Of a DNA stretch of 27,621 bases, positions 1-7,055 are shown one piece after another. Below the pieces are notes generated by a model, which did not search any database, had not been told where the DNA came from, and saw nothing but the letters and a program-made list of their open reading frames with translations. How positions within the stretch are numbered: the first letter of the stretch is position 1; each line of letters starts with the position of its first letter. The stretch comes from Tenericutes bacterium ADurb.BinA155 (GTDB lineage Bacteria; Bacillota_I; Bacilli_A; RFN20; CAG-826). The DNA lies in contig MVZL01000002.1 in assembly GCA_002068375.1 (NCBI GenBank), forward strand, positions 1-27,621, given 5' to 3'. The translations under genes and the position numbers were made by a program.

Positions 1-224
1 CATCACGCATAAGAAATCCGGGTGTCCGAAGGCCGAAGGCATCCCTTACGAAATCGGACAACGCTGATTGGCGTTCATGATGACCCGCTCACATGACAAA
101 AACCATAAAATAGTGCCAGCCATCGTTAGCGAAGTCTGCGATCACCTCTCTTCCCGGCCAAACCATAAAAGGATAAGCGTTGGCCATGTTTTGCCCCTCG
201 TTTTCTTTTCCATTGAAAACGGCC

Positions 225-230
225 TATAAT
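225..230 (+). promoter_or_regulatory. -10 element of the Nudix gene, likely leaderless
   Basis: A perfect TATAAT ends 7 bases before the ATG at 238, so transcription would start at or next to the start codon. No Shine-Dalgarno sequence precedes the ATG. The -35 region 17 bases upstream is weak (TTTCTT at 202-207). The remaining bases 1-224 hold no convincing gene; the only thing noted is a 10-mer ATTGGCGTTC at 67-76 that recurs at 2193-2202. Confidence 0.5.
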
Positions 231-237
231 TCAAACC

Positions 238-801
238 ATGAAAATCGACCAGGCAATTGCATCTTTCGTCCCCTTCAACGAGCAGGAAAGCCAGGATAAG
301 GCGCTGATCCTTCATTGCCTCAAGAGCGAGGCGGATGTTTTCACCCGGAAAAACACGTTGGCCCACATGACGGCCTCGGCCTGGGTCATAAATCAAAACC
401 ACGACAAAGCTCTGATGGTCTACCACAACATCTACCAGTCCTGGAGTTGGCTTGGTGGGCATGCGGACGGAGACGAGAATCTATTGGCCGTCGCCCTCCG
501 AGAGATTCAAGAAGAAAGCGGCCTCACGAAACTGAAGCCAATTCAGAACAGCATTTTTTCGTTGGAGGTTCTAACCGTGGACGGACACGAAAAACACGGC
601 CATTACGTTTCTTCGCATCTGCATCTAAACGTCACTTATCTCATCGAAGCGGATGACCAGGAGAAACTCGCGATAAAAGAGGACGAGAACAGCGGGGTTC
701 GCTGGTTTTCTTTGGAAGGGGCCATCGCCGCGTCGACCGAGCCTTGGTTTCAGAAAAGAATCTATCGCAAATTAAATGACAAACTCGCCCTTCTCAAATG
801 A
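238..801 (+). CDS. Nudix hydrolase (187 aa)
   Basis: This is a Nudix-family pyrophosphohydrolase, which cleaves nucleoside diphosphates linked to another moiety; the substrate cannot be told from sequence. The Nudix box is complete and canonical at residues 74-96: G74, E80, then REIQEESGL (88-96), matching Gx5Ex7REUxEExGU with both metal-binding glutamates. The region before the box (residues 40-73, with WLGGH) is typical of the longer bacterial members and the length is normal for a single-domain enzyme. It stands alone on the plus strand at the left edge of the accessory array, 100 bp before the first att-like scar, so it may be cargo of an older cassette or of the flanking chromosome. The ATG has no ribosome binding site and lies 7 bases after a TATAAT, suggesting a leaderless message. 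Confidence 0.88.
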   Translation: MKIDQAIASFVPFNEQESQDKALILHCLKSEADVFTRKNTLAHMTASAWVINQNHDKALMVYHNIYQSWSWLGGHADGDENLLAVALREIQEESGLTKLKPIQNSIFSLEVLTVDGHEKHGHYVSSHLHLNVTYLIEADDQEKLAIKEDENSGVRWFSLEGAIAASTEPWFQKRIYRKLNDKLALLK

Positions 802-842
802 TGGGGGCTATTTTTCTCTATTGAAATGGCCAAAAGAAGGCC

Positions 843-863
843 CGCAAGGCAAATGGCCTTGCG
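843..863. other. Perfect 8-bp stem-loop
   Basis: CGCAAGGC and GCCTTGCG enclose a 5-base loop, 42 bases after the Nudix stop codon. No T-run follows on the plus strand, so it is at best a weak or non-canonical terminator. Apart from this and the att-like scar, 802-1042 holds no gene. Confidence 0.4.
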
Positions 864-882
864 TTAGGATAGCCAAAAGCGA

Positions 883-1006
883 CATCAATCCAATAGGTAT
901 TTGTCAGCCACAGCCACAATTTCAGCGTGCGTAGAGACCACGAGAGGAACAGACGCCCCGGGGCCTAGAGGTTGGACCGGTGGATGTGTCCCCGATAGCG
1001 TCAGCC
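883..1006. mobile_element. att-like scar A (left end of the Fic cassette)
   Basis: The element-end module is GTAGAG at 931-936, CCTAGAGG at 964-971, GATGTG at 983-988 and TAGCGTCAGCC at 996-1006. The first three elements have the same spacing as at 2342 and 6889. To the left, read on the minus strand, is a short frame THAEIVAVADKYLLD followed by TGA, resembling the HVE-x-V tail of RlmD proteins. The string TGTCAGCCACAGCC at 902-915 recurs at 2218-2231, on the other side of the Fic gene. I read this as a recombination scar of a serine recombinase that targets the 3' end of rlmD; this is inference from repeated structure. Confidence 0.6.
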
Positions 1007-1042
1007 AATGATAACATGCCCATTGAAAACACCGTCTTTCGA

Positions 1043-1978
1043 TCAAAAAGTTCTTAAGGCCTTATTCCGAAGCAACGTTTTGACGGACTCTTCGTCGCGC
1101 CCTTCGTAATAGGCGACGAGATCCTTTTTGAATTCCGGGACGTCGTTGTCTTTAACCGCCATGATCCCAAACCCATGGGCAATCAGGTAATGGTTGGCCA
1201 AAATGACGGAGGCCCGCTTGTTCCCGTCATCGAAGATCTGCGTCTTCATGCAGTAAAGGCAAAGGTCGATGGCGATGCTGACGCCGTCTTTCTTCGAATC
1301 AAGAATCGAGCGGATTTTCTCTTTGACATCGAACTCCATCGGCATCGGCGGAACGTAGGTCGACCCCCCGATGGTCACAGGGACCGAGCGTATCTGCCCT
1401 CCATCGTAAATGAAATCCTCATTCACGAGTTTGGCGATATAGGAAAGCAAGTTGTAATCGCTAGGCGCGGAGAGAACGCCTTCATCCAAGATAAACTCCC
1501 AGGCGTGCTTCAGGTTAATCACTTTCTGGATGTCCCGGACCGTCATCCCGCTGACCTTCCCGCCCTCGATGATGTCCTCGGTCAAAGCGAACGTCGTGGC
1601 GACGCCCTCCAAGATCGCCTGGTCATAAATCAGGGATTTGACGTTCGCACGGGCGAAATCGATGTTGAGTTTCACCCGCGGAGAAAGCTCTGTCTCGCTG
1701 TAGCCAAGCTGTGCGAGTTTCTTATCAATCAAGCGGAGTTGCTTGTTGATCGATCTCCGCTCAGCATTATTACGAACAAGCATTTGGTAAAGCTCATCGG
1801 TATAAGGGCCGACATAGGTAGAAGTGTTGCGATCAAGCTCGCGTTTCCGGACATAAAGATAGCGTTTCCCCTCGATTTCCTTGATTTCCGGGGATCCGTT
1901 ATAGGGAAGGAGACGGAGTCGGGCTTCGTTCGATGCCTTTTCGTTAAGTAGTCCTCTGATCTCCTCGGGTTTATCCAT
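1043..1978 (-). CDS. Fic-family protein with a substituted catalytic histidine (311 aa)
   Basis: Fic proteins usually transfer AMP or another nucleotide-derived group to a target hydroxyl through the motif HxFx(D/E)GN(G/K)R. Here the motif reads TQIFDDGNKR (residues 246-255): the glycine, asparagine, lysine and arginine are kept but the catalytic His is Gln247 (codon CAG). An inhibitory-helix-like segment sits at about 119-125 (DQAILEG), with its glutamate kept and the usual leading Ser/Thr replaced. Residues 1-100 form a charged N-terminal extension. The gene is alone between two att-like scars, with its own promoter and an AAAGGAG ribosome binding site 10 bases before the ATG. Either AMPylation is lost or this subfamily uses another chemistry; Fic proteins with Gln at this place may be a real subfamily, but I cannot check that here. 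Confidence 0.85.
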   Translation of the reverse strand: MDKPEEIRGLLNEKASNEARLRLLPYNGSPEIKEIEGKRYLYVRKRELDRNTSTYVGPYTDELYQMLVRNNAERRSINKQLRLIDKKLAQLGYSETELSPRVKLNIDFARANVKSLIYDQAILEGVATTFALTEDIIEGGKVSGMTVRDIQKVINLKHAWEFILDEGVLSAPSDYNLLSYIAKLVNEDFIYDGGQIRSVPVTIGGSTYVPPMPMEFDVKEKIRSILDSKKDGVSIAIDLCLYCMKTQIFDDGNKRASVILANHYLIAHGFGIMAVKDNDVPEFKKDLVAYYEGRDEESVKTLLRNKALRTF

Positions 1979-2020
1979 TAGGGTGCGTCTCCTTTTAACT
2001 ATTTTATATTTTGTACCCTA

Positions 2021-2049
2021 ATTATAAGATTTTGCTTCAAAGAAAACAA
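2021..2049 (-). promoter_or_regulatory. Sigma-70-type promoter of the Fic gene
   Basis: On the minus strand TTGTTT (2044-2049), a 17-base spacer and a perfect TATAAT (2021-2026) precede the Fic start codon by about 43 bases. This is one of the best promoter matches in the window. Confidence 0.7.
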
Positions 2050-2098
2050 CAAGAATTTAGGGTTCATTTTAATAAAGATAAAAGTTTTTTGTTCCCTA

Positions 2099-2129
2099 TG
2101 TGAAACATTTTTTAAAAATTTGTTTCACA
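2099..2129. promoter_or_regulatory. Perfect 9-bp inverted repeat upstream of the Fic promoter
   Basis: TGTGAAACA and TGTTTCACA flank a 13-base A/T-only spacer, centred about 65 bp upstream of the Fic -35 box. The form suits a dimeric regulator. No gene starts on the other side, so the Fic gene is the only obvious target. Confidence 0.5.
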
Positions 2130-2179
2130 ACAAAACATTCTGATACTATCTAATGAAATCCGTAAGAAGACGGCAAAGT

Positions 2180-2258
2180 CTATTTTCGGCCTATTGGCGT
2201 TCCTTTCATGCGAATTCTGTCAGCCACAGCCTCAACCTGTCTAAAGAGCGAACGCCAA
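2180..2258. mobile_element. Decayed rlmD-tail scar and inverted repeat (right edge of Fic cassette)
   Basis: Read on the minus strand, about 2180-2240 encodes VEAVADRIRMKGTPIGRK and a TAG stop, a second RlmD-tail-like frame resembling the one at scar A. TGTCAGCCACAGCC at 2218-2231 is an exact copy of 902-915. A 9-bp inverted repeat (TTGGCGTTC 2194-2202, GAACGCCAA 2250-2258) overlaps it. Scar A and this copy flank the Fic gene as direct repeats about 1.3 kb apart. Confidence 0.45.
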
Positions 2259-2304
2259 CGCAGCAGAAGGCAGAATCGTCAAAAATCCTCACTCCATCGA
2301 ACCA

Positions 2305-2400
2305 TTATCGGAATTTTAGGCTTGCCATAGTCTCGACATGTGTAGAGTGGGGTCGGGGTAACTGTGCCTCATACCTAGAGGCTGGGCGGGGGGATATGTT
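2305..2400. mobile_element. att-like scar B (left end of the FtsK/nuclease cassette)
   Basis: The module GTAGAG (2342-2347), CCTAGAGG (2374-2381) and GATATG (2393-2398) has the same 32- and 19-base spacing as scar C. To its left, minus-strand bases 2305-2345 encode THVETMASLKFR and a TAA stop, close to the real RlmD ending HVETVCELSL. No gene is visible from 2130 to 2828; the region consists of these scars and hairpins. Confidence 0.6.
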
Positions 2401-2431
2401 GACCATTGGGTTGGGACATATGGTAGTCCCT

Positions 2432-2545
2432 CGTTTTTCGCGGTTTTTGGTCGAAAAACGACGTTTTCATTTCGACCATGTTCCCAGCAGGAAGGAAAGG
2501 ATGTTTTCCCAGGCACGTTGAGACTAGGAGAGGGACATATCCAAG
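2432..2545. repeat. Nested hairpins and a degenerate element right end
   Basis: Two perfect stems compete for the same bases: CGTTTTTCG/CGAAAAACG (2432-2440 with 2452-2460) and GGTCGAAA/TTTCGACC (2449-2456 with 2470-2477). The second resembles the hairpin of the 253-bp repeat at 6671-6702 and 21163-21194 in both sequence and order. About 40 bases later, 2514-2545 resembles on the minus strand the rlmD codons for DMFPQSFHVE. I read this as an eroded right end lying close to left end B. Similarity judged by eye. Confidence 0.35.
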
Positions 2546-2828
2546 GTTACCCGAATTGGGCCTGCATGTGCCAGAGACTGAGGCGAGTGAAGCTGGGGAG
2601 AGGAAGAAAATGCTTTTTTTGTCTCTGAGTGTCTACCAGAATTGGCTTCGCCAGATCCAGGAAGAAATTACATTCAGCACAAGGTATCTAGGAATATCTT
2701 TTAGAAAAAACCATAAAAATCATAATCAGCTTATAAGCCATTCGAAATCGGTTTTTAACGTATATAGGGGCAAATGTGAGGCACGAACCCCACCACTTAT
2801 TCTCGAAGGAGAGACAAAGACAGAAAGC

Positions 2829-4403
2829 CTAAACTTTTTCTTTGATGAAAACGATCTTGTCACCATACCATTTGATCATGGAGGCAAAGAGTTCATCAAA
2901 GTCTTCTTCAGGCAAAAAATCCCGGAAGCCCTCGTGCAGGTATTTGAGTGTCAACGCCAGCGGAAACTTTGAATCGCCGAGGACAGGCTCTTTGCCTCGG
3001 AAATGACCTTTTTCGTAGTGATAAACCACCCCCTCATTTTCAAGATCGACCCTTTCGGATAAGGCCATTTCGCTCACCCAATAATAGAGGGATTTTTTCT
3101 TTTCCTCTCCCCAAGGAGAAATCAACTCCAAAGGCGAGGGATCAATAGGAGTTTTGTCAATCGAAAGGGCATGATCCATCCGGAAACGAAATGCCCCATC
3201 GGGAAGATAGGAATAGCCAAAGAGATGACCATCTTGCGAAGAGAACCACTGCAGCAAAGAAAATAATCCATTGGCCAGGCTGGCATAGCTATCCTCTAAA
3301 GCATATTCCGTCGTTATGACGGGGGAGGGTGGCTGAAGGAAATTCTTCACCACGAGCTTCACTTCGTTATCATTCAAGTAAGGAGTGGAGAGCCGGAGCC
3401 AGGCGTTCACTCCTTCGCCCCGGGGGCCAAACAAGCAATCCCCCTTCGCCAAAAGAAAGCGAGCCCGAGGGCTATTGAGAAACCGCTCCACTTCATCGGC
3501 ATCTTGATAGGAAGGGAAATAGATGCCGATATCAGCGACGCCCGCGAACCAAGCGGCCACACTTTGGCGAAGGTCATCATCAAGAGCCACGATGCTTAGT
3601 TTACCCTGTTTTGCTTCCGCGATTAAATTTTGAAGATCTTCTTTCTCAAAACCGGAAAGGCCATTGAGGAAAAGAAAGAGATGACGGTCCTCTTCCCCTT
3701 TCTTGAAACGCGATTGCAGAATTTTGAGGCATTCTTTTTTCTCTTCCCTCGTCTTGGCGATGGGAGTAAAAAGATAAGGGAATGACGGGAGAAAATCCCA
3801 AAGGGGATGGGTTCCTTCGCACCCCGCAAACGTAATTTCTTCCGCCGAGTTTTGAAGCAAGAGCTCCAGAAAAATCTGTTTGATGAAATCGGCTTTACCA
3901 CTGTCAAGGCCTCCATGAACATAAACCACGGGCGCGGATAGGAAATCCAGAGTTTGATTGTCCCCTGAAATCGTTTTGCCCACCGAAACGGTTGCTGGCG
4001 ATAAAGGATGCTCCTCGTAGACATCGAGGAATTCCAGATGGAAAGGGTGGATATCTTCCACTTCAAGGCTCACTTCTTTGGGACCAGATCCGCTCTGAGG
4101 AACAAAAAACACGGGGTATTCCCCAAAGAGAAGGCTCAATTCTTCCTGATGCGCTTCGAGTTTTTGCTCATCCTCCGTTGAAGAAACCCGGCAAATATAG
4201 CGGCTGACAAGCGGGCCATATTCCATCCTCAGGAAGGCCCCGTTGATCTTATATTCGGCAAACAAAGAGGTAATCACCGCGCTTCGGAAAGCAATTTCTT
4301 TAGCTCGGGCGAAGCGGCTCTCGCTATCGGGGTGGGTCCAATCCCCACTCGAAGGAAGCAAGGCTAAGGGCGATGGCGGAAAATGACTCTCTCTCATGAT
4401 CAC
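2829..4403 (-). CDS. FtsK/SpoIIIE-like ATPase with degenerate Walker motifs (524 aa)
   Basis: I assign this to the FtsK/SpoIIIE DNA-translocase fold by its block order. An alpha/beta-type domain lies at about 50-130 (INGAFLRMEYGPLVSRY, VSLEVEDIHPFHLEFLDV), followed by VGKTISGD (141-148), a P-loop, and GDCLFGPRGEG...TPYLNDNEVKLVV (321-352), which matches the LLGKGDMLF...VSDEEV block near the end of FtsK motor domains. The P-loop is GGLDSGKA (164-171), with Ala for the usual Ser/Thr, and the Walker B strand reads HLFLFLNGL with Asn247 for Asp, so ATP hydrolysis is doubtful. There are no membrane segments. Residues about 365-524 are unrecognised. The GTG start (or ATG two codons on) overlaps the stop of the gene before it by four bases, with AAGGAG upstream. 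It faces away from the coiled-coil and nuclease genes across a divergent promoter. Confidence 0.7.
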   Translation of the reverse strand: MIMRESHFPPSPLALLPSSGDWTHPDSESRFARAKEIAFRSAVITSLFAEYKINGAFLRMEYGPLVSRYICRVSSTEDEQKLEAHQEELSLLFGEYPVFFVPQSGSGPKEVSLEVEDIHPFHLEFLDVYEEHPLSPATVSVGKTISGDNQTLDFLSAPVVYVHGGLDSGKADFIKQIFLELLLQNSAEEITFAGCEGTHPLWDFLPSFPYLFTPIAKTREEKKECLKILQSRFKKGEEDRHLFLFLNGLSGFEKEDLQNLIAEAKQGKLSIVALDDDLRQSVAAWFAGVADIGIYFPSYQDADEVERFLNSPRARFLLAKGDCLFGPRGEGVNAWLRLSTPYLNDNEVKLVVKNFLQPPSPVITTEYALEDSYASLANGLFSLLQWFSSQDGHLFGYSYLPDGAFRFRMDHALSIDKTPIDPSPLELISPWGEEKKKSLYYWVSEMALSERVDLENEGVVYHYEKGHFRGKEPVLGDSKFPLALTLKYLHEGFRDFLPEEDFDELFASMIKWYGDKIVFIKEKV

Positions 4404-4726
4404 AAGAACTCCTTGATGAGATTTTCTTCGGAAGCGATTTTAATTCTATGCGAAACGCAGTTGATCCACTGCTGAAGCGTCGCCTTTTGAATGAGCTCCT
4501 CCGGAGATGGGTGCAGAGTCTCATCCAGCAAGAGCAACGTGCTTAATCGCCAAGCCTTGTCCTTATCCTGCTCCTTAACCGCGCCTTTGACCGCCTGGCG
4601 GAACATCCGGGATAGTAAACGCTTCAACTTCCGCGCTAAATGGCGGCTCTTCCGGCTTTCGCCATGGGTAAGAAGCCAATCGCAAGCGCGATACGCTTCA
4701 TCAATCGGAATGACATCAGGATTCAT
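4400..4726 (-). CDS. Small helical protein of unknown function (108 aa)
   Basis: No family recognised. The sequence is predicted largely alpha-helical, very basic at residues 24-50 (RKSRHLARKLKRLL) and amphipathic after that, with no Cys pair and no membrane segment. AAAGGAG sits 4 bases before the ATG. It is the first gene of a two-gene minus-strand unit and its stop overlaps the start of the FtsK-like gene, so the two products are probably made in step and may interact. The basic patch would suit nucleic-acid binding, which is only a guess. Confidence 0.7.
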   Translation of the reverse strand: MNPDVIPIDEAYRACDWLLTHGESRKSRHLARKLKRLLSRMFRQAVKGAVKEQDKDKAWRLSTLLLLDETLHPSPEELIQKATLQQWINCVSHRIKIASEENLIKEFL

Positions 4727-4746
4727 ACGGCTCCTTTTTTCTTAGG

Positions 4747-4765
4747 GTCCGAAGTTACCTCGGAC
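4747..4765 (-). promoter_or_regulatory. Leader hairpin of the minus-strand unit
   Basis: GTCCGA and TCGGAC enclose a 7-base loop between the predicted start site (about 4765) and the ribosome binding site of the 108-aa gene. Confidence 0.35.
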
Positions 4766-4771
4766 GAAATC

Positions 4772-4799
4772 AGTATAGCCCAATTATGTTTGCCCGCAA
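4772..4799 (-). promoter_or_regulatory. Minus-strand promoter of the FtsK-like unit
   Basis: TTGCGG (4794-4799), a 16-base spacer and TATACT (4772-4777). The -35 box lies inside a near-palindrome TTTGC-CC-GCAAA (4789-4800) that could be an operator. The -35 boxes of this and the opposite promoter are 23 bp apart, so one bound regulator could affect both. Confidence 0.55.
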
Positions 4800-4822
4800 A
4801 TGTTTTTATTAGTTTCTTACTA

Positions 4823-4850
4823 TTGAAATACATTGCTGGGCTGTTATAAT
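4823..4850 (+). promoter_or_regulatory. Plus-strand promoter of the coiled-coil/nuclease unit
   Basis: TTGAAA (4823-4828), a 16-base spacer and a perfect TATAAT (4845-4850) preceded by an extended TGT. AGGAG follows at 4861, 5 bases before the ATG. Confidence 0.7.
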
Positions 4851-4870
4851 AGAAGAGCTCAGGAGACCTT

Positions 4871-5962
4871 ATGAATAAGGACAAAGAACCCTCAATCGAA
4901 GAACTCAGCCAGAAAATCGAAGACTTAGCGAAGGAAAACGAAGCATTGAAGAAACGGCTTTCGTCTTTGGAAAAGCACCGATCATCTATTTCAAAAGGCC
5001 CCCAGCCCGCCAAAACAGGCGAGGATTCACCCCGTCTCTATGGCTACCTCTCTTCCGCAGGCTTCACTTCTCACCTCGACCCGGATCTGACCCGAGCGGA
5101 GTTGATCAAGCGAATCGTCGGCGATTATTTCTCGGTTTATGGGCTTCAGAAAACCCGAGAGGCCTTCCCGGACTGGATCCAGGGCTCCTTTGGGGTTTTG
5201 AAAACCGGAAAGGAAATCACCGATATGGGCTATTCCCTAGAAGAGGTGACCACCGGGCGGCACCGCCGCTATTTCAGCGAGCCGCTTGACAGTGAAGGGG
5301 GTCAGTCCGTTTATCTTTCATCCGAGTGGAAAGGCGGACTGGATGAGGACAGTCGAAAAGAAGGGGCGAATTTCTACCGTTTTGTCGCTCGGGCGGTTGG
5401 AAAACTCGATTATCAGATTTTCACCGGCGAAGAAACCTACACCAAAGACGATTTCACCCCCGAAGAGTACCTAGGACCCGAACTGCTTCGCCTTACGCCG
5501 ACGAAATGGCCCTTATCCGTGGGAGACCATTCCTATTATGTTACCGATTTCATCGCCAAATTCGGCGCAAAATTCAAAGCCTGGATGAAAGGCTCCTGGC
5601 CTTGGGACCGACCCGATATCCGTTTGGTTCTTTGCTTCATCAAGCCCGATAAAAAAGATCAGGATTGGCAAAACTCTTTTTCCTCTGATGGTTCGATCTG
5701 GACCCAAGAGGTAGCCTCGGGCAAAACCATGATCGATGATGTCGCCTGCCGACGAATACGACTCCTCTTCATTAAAGACCAGGCCCACCCGGAATGGACT
5801 TTCTTCGGAGTCTACGCCATGAAAAGTCCCTTCTCCCCCACCAAGAATTCGTTCATCCGCCTCGCAAACCAAGTCCGTTTTGATCAGCCGACCCAAACAC
5901 TTTTCTACACCACTTTTTCTAGGGAAGAGGTCACGCTTCCCTTGCCCAATCTCTATCGTTAA
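4871..5962 (+). CDS. Coiled-coil protein of unknown function (363 aa)
   Basis: Residues about 5-48 form a heptad-rich coiled coil (EELSQKIEDLAKENEALKKRL), followed by a Pro/Ser linker and then a mixed alpha/beta region. The end (about 295-355) has the pattern RLLFIKDQAHPEWTFFGVYAM, a hydrophobic strand followed by W-x-F-FGVY, a pattern I associate loosely with accessory domains of restriction-type proteins; I do not claim a family. No catalytic motif is evident. It is the first gene of a plus-strand pair with the putative nuclease 20 bases downstream, and is divergent from the FtsK-like unit. The coiled coil could dimerise it or bridge it to another cassette product. Confidence 0.75.
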   Translation: MNKDKEPSIEELSQKIEDLAKENEALKKRLSSLEKHRSSISKGPQPAKTGEDSPRLYGYLSSAGFTSHLDPDLTRAELIKRIVGDYFSVYGLQKTREAFPDWIQGSFGVLKTGKEITDMGYSLEEVTTGRHRRYFSEPLDSEGGQSVYLSSEWKGGLDEDSRKEGANFYRFVARAVGKLDYQIFTGEETYTKDDFTPEEYLGPELLRLTPTKWPLSVGDHSYYVTDFIAKFGAKFKAWMKGSWPWDRPDIRLVLCFIKPDKKDQDWQNSFSSDGSIWTQEVASGKTMIDDVACRRIRLLFIKDQAHPEWTFFGVYAMKSPFSPTKNSFIRLANQVRFDQPTQTLFYTTFSREEVTLPLPNLYR

Positions 5963-5982
5963 CGAAATAAGGAGCAAGCCTC

Positions 5983-6579
5983 ATGTTTACCGAAGAAAAT
6001 CTTTTTAACGCAGTCAAAAAAGCCCTCGAAAAAGCCTGCCAGGACAACCCCAAAATCGCCGAAAGTTACCATGTCTCAAGGCTTTGGACCCCCATAATCA
6101 AATCTCTGGTGGAAAACATTCTCCTTGAGGCGGAACCCCTCCTTTATCGGGAACGAGAATACTACCGGGTGGATTCCATGTTTTTAGAGGATCGGAAAAC
6201 TCCTGAGGAAAAAGAAACTAACGGCATCATTCGCGTCGAAGGAAAAGAGTTTTGGGTCTATAAGCGGAAGATTGTCTATGCCATCGAATATGAAAACAAT
6301 AAAAAGAGCTGGGCTGATGAAGCCGACAAGTTATCGCATCTCCGCGCGGGAATGAAGGTGATCCTCGCTTATTCCGAAACCGGGAAAAAACCATCGGACT
6401 ATCTTCAAATCCTCAAGGCCAAATTATCGGCGGTACGCTCGATGATCGAAGAAGGGCAAAGCGAAGCCTTAACGGACCGATGGCTCTTGTGTTTCTTGCC
6501 AAGCGAAGCTTTGGATCTCCACCGCTTTGTCGCCTTTAAGATGGCTCAAAAGCAGTTCGTGCAAATACTTAATTCATAA
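5983..6579 (+). CDS. Putative PD-(D/E)xK-like nuclease (198 aa)
   Basis: The order of motifs suits a PD-(D/E)xK-type fold: a helical N-terminus (1-55), a strand with RVDSMFLE (62-69; Asp64), a second strand IVYAIEYENN (97-106; Glu102 and Glu104), then a helix and strand KLSHLRAGMKVILAY (116-130). The classical lysine after the glutamate is not in its usual place (EYENN instead of ExK), so this is either a variant site or a non-catalytic relative. AAGGAG precedes the ATG, and the gene is co-transcribed with the coiled-coil gene. It is the last gene before the 253-bp direct repeat. The pairing of a nuclease-like protein with an FtsK-like ATPase repeats in the next cassette. Confidence 0.55.
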   Translation: MFTEENLFNAVKKALEKACQDNPKIAESYHVSRLWTPIIKSLVENILLEAEPLLYREREYYRVDSMFLEDRKTPEEKETNGIIRVEGKEFWVYKRKIVYAIEYENNKKSWADEADKLSHLRAGMKVILAYSETGKKPSDYLQILKAKLSAVRSMIEEGQSEALTDRWLLCFLPSEALDLHRFVAFKMAQKQFVQILNS

Positions 6580-6634
6580 AAGAATATTGCATCAAGTTTA
6601 TGTCACATATTACATATAAATTGGCTAATTTTTA

Positions 6635-6887
6635 ATATGTCCATTTCATAGTGTGTCTACAAGCAAAAAAGTCAAAAAACGGCTTTTTTGGCGATTTTTG
6701 ACCTCCTGTCGAGAATACCCATCCCATCGGCGCTTTTCATATGTTCCCGGACTCTATATCCTTTTTGGCATTTCCGAAAACGGTTAAAAATAGGCCAAAA
6801 AGTGGTTTCTCGATTTCTTAATAATCTTCTATTTGTTTAGTGTTTATCGTAATTTATTAACGACAATTCGCATACGGTCTCAACATG
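6635..6887. repeat. 253-bp direct repeat, left copy
   Basis: About 88% identical by eye to 21127-21380. The last 31 bases (6857-6887) are exactly identical and, on the minus strand, code HVETVCELSL of RlmD; the left copy then ends as INYDKH and a stop. The repeat contains a hairpin GTCAAAAA/TTTTTGAC (6671-6678 with 6695-6702) around a T-rich loop. It is best explained as the right end of an earlier element that became the target for the next insertion. No gene lies between 6580 and 7055. Confidence 0.8.
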
Positions 6888-6990
6888 TGTAGAGGCTACG
6901 AGATGTATGTATGCCCCTAACCTAGAGGCTATTGAGGTTGATATTTCCACTACCGCATCAGTCACAAATAATGAAAATATAAAATCTGGC
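6888..6990. mobile_element. att-like junction C (left end of the large element)
   Basis: Immediately after the rlmD-derived repeat comes the element-end module: GTAGAG 6889-6894, CCTAGAGG 6921-6928, GATATT 6940-6945, then CATCAGTCACAAATAATGA (about 6956-6974), which matches CGTCAGCCGCTAATAATGA at junction E. The crossover must lie at or next to the CATG at 6884-6887, where the two copies of the repeat diverge. Confidence 0.7.
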
Positions 6991-7035
6991 GAATTCATGG
7001 CCCTTTCACGCTTTGCTGGTTTGTCCGCGAGACAC
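6982..7035. repeat. Promoter-proximal repeat shared with 11669-11721
   Basis: The stretch from AAATCT through TTCATGGCC(C/G)TTTC to TTTGTCC and GACACC occurs twice, here in front of the HTH gene and at 11669-11721 in front of its broken paralogue. It shows that the second copy once carried the same regulatory start. Confidence 0.65.
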
Positions 7036-7049
7036 CGAACGGCTACAAT
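7021..7049 (+). promoter_or_regulatory. Promoter of the HTH gene, likely leaderless
   Basis: TTGTCC (7021-7026), a 17-base spacer and TACAAT (7044-7049). The ATG at 7056 is 6 bases after the -10 box and has no Shine-Dalgarno sequence, so the message probably begins at the start codon. The broken paralogue at 11.7 kb keeps the -35 half but not the -10. Confidence 0.6.
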
Positions 7050-7055
7050 AATGCC

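Noticed and set aside
2153..2972. Overlapping short open frames between scar B and the 524-aa gene
   Set aside because: No coding signature, no ribosome binding site, and the sequence is explained by att-like scars and hairpins.
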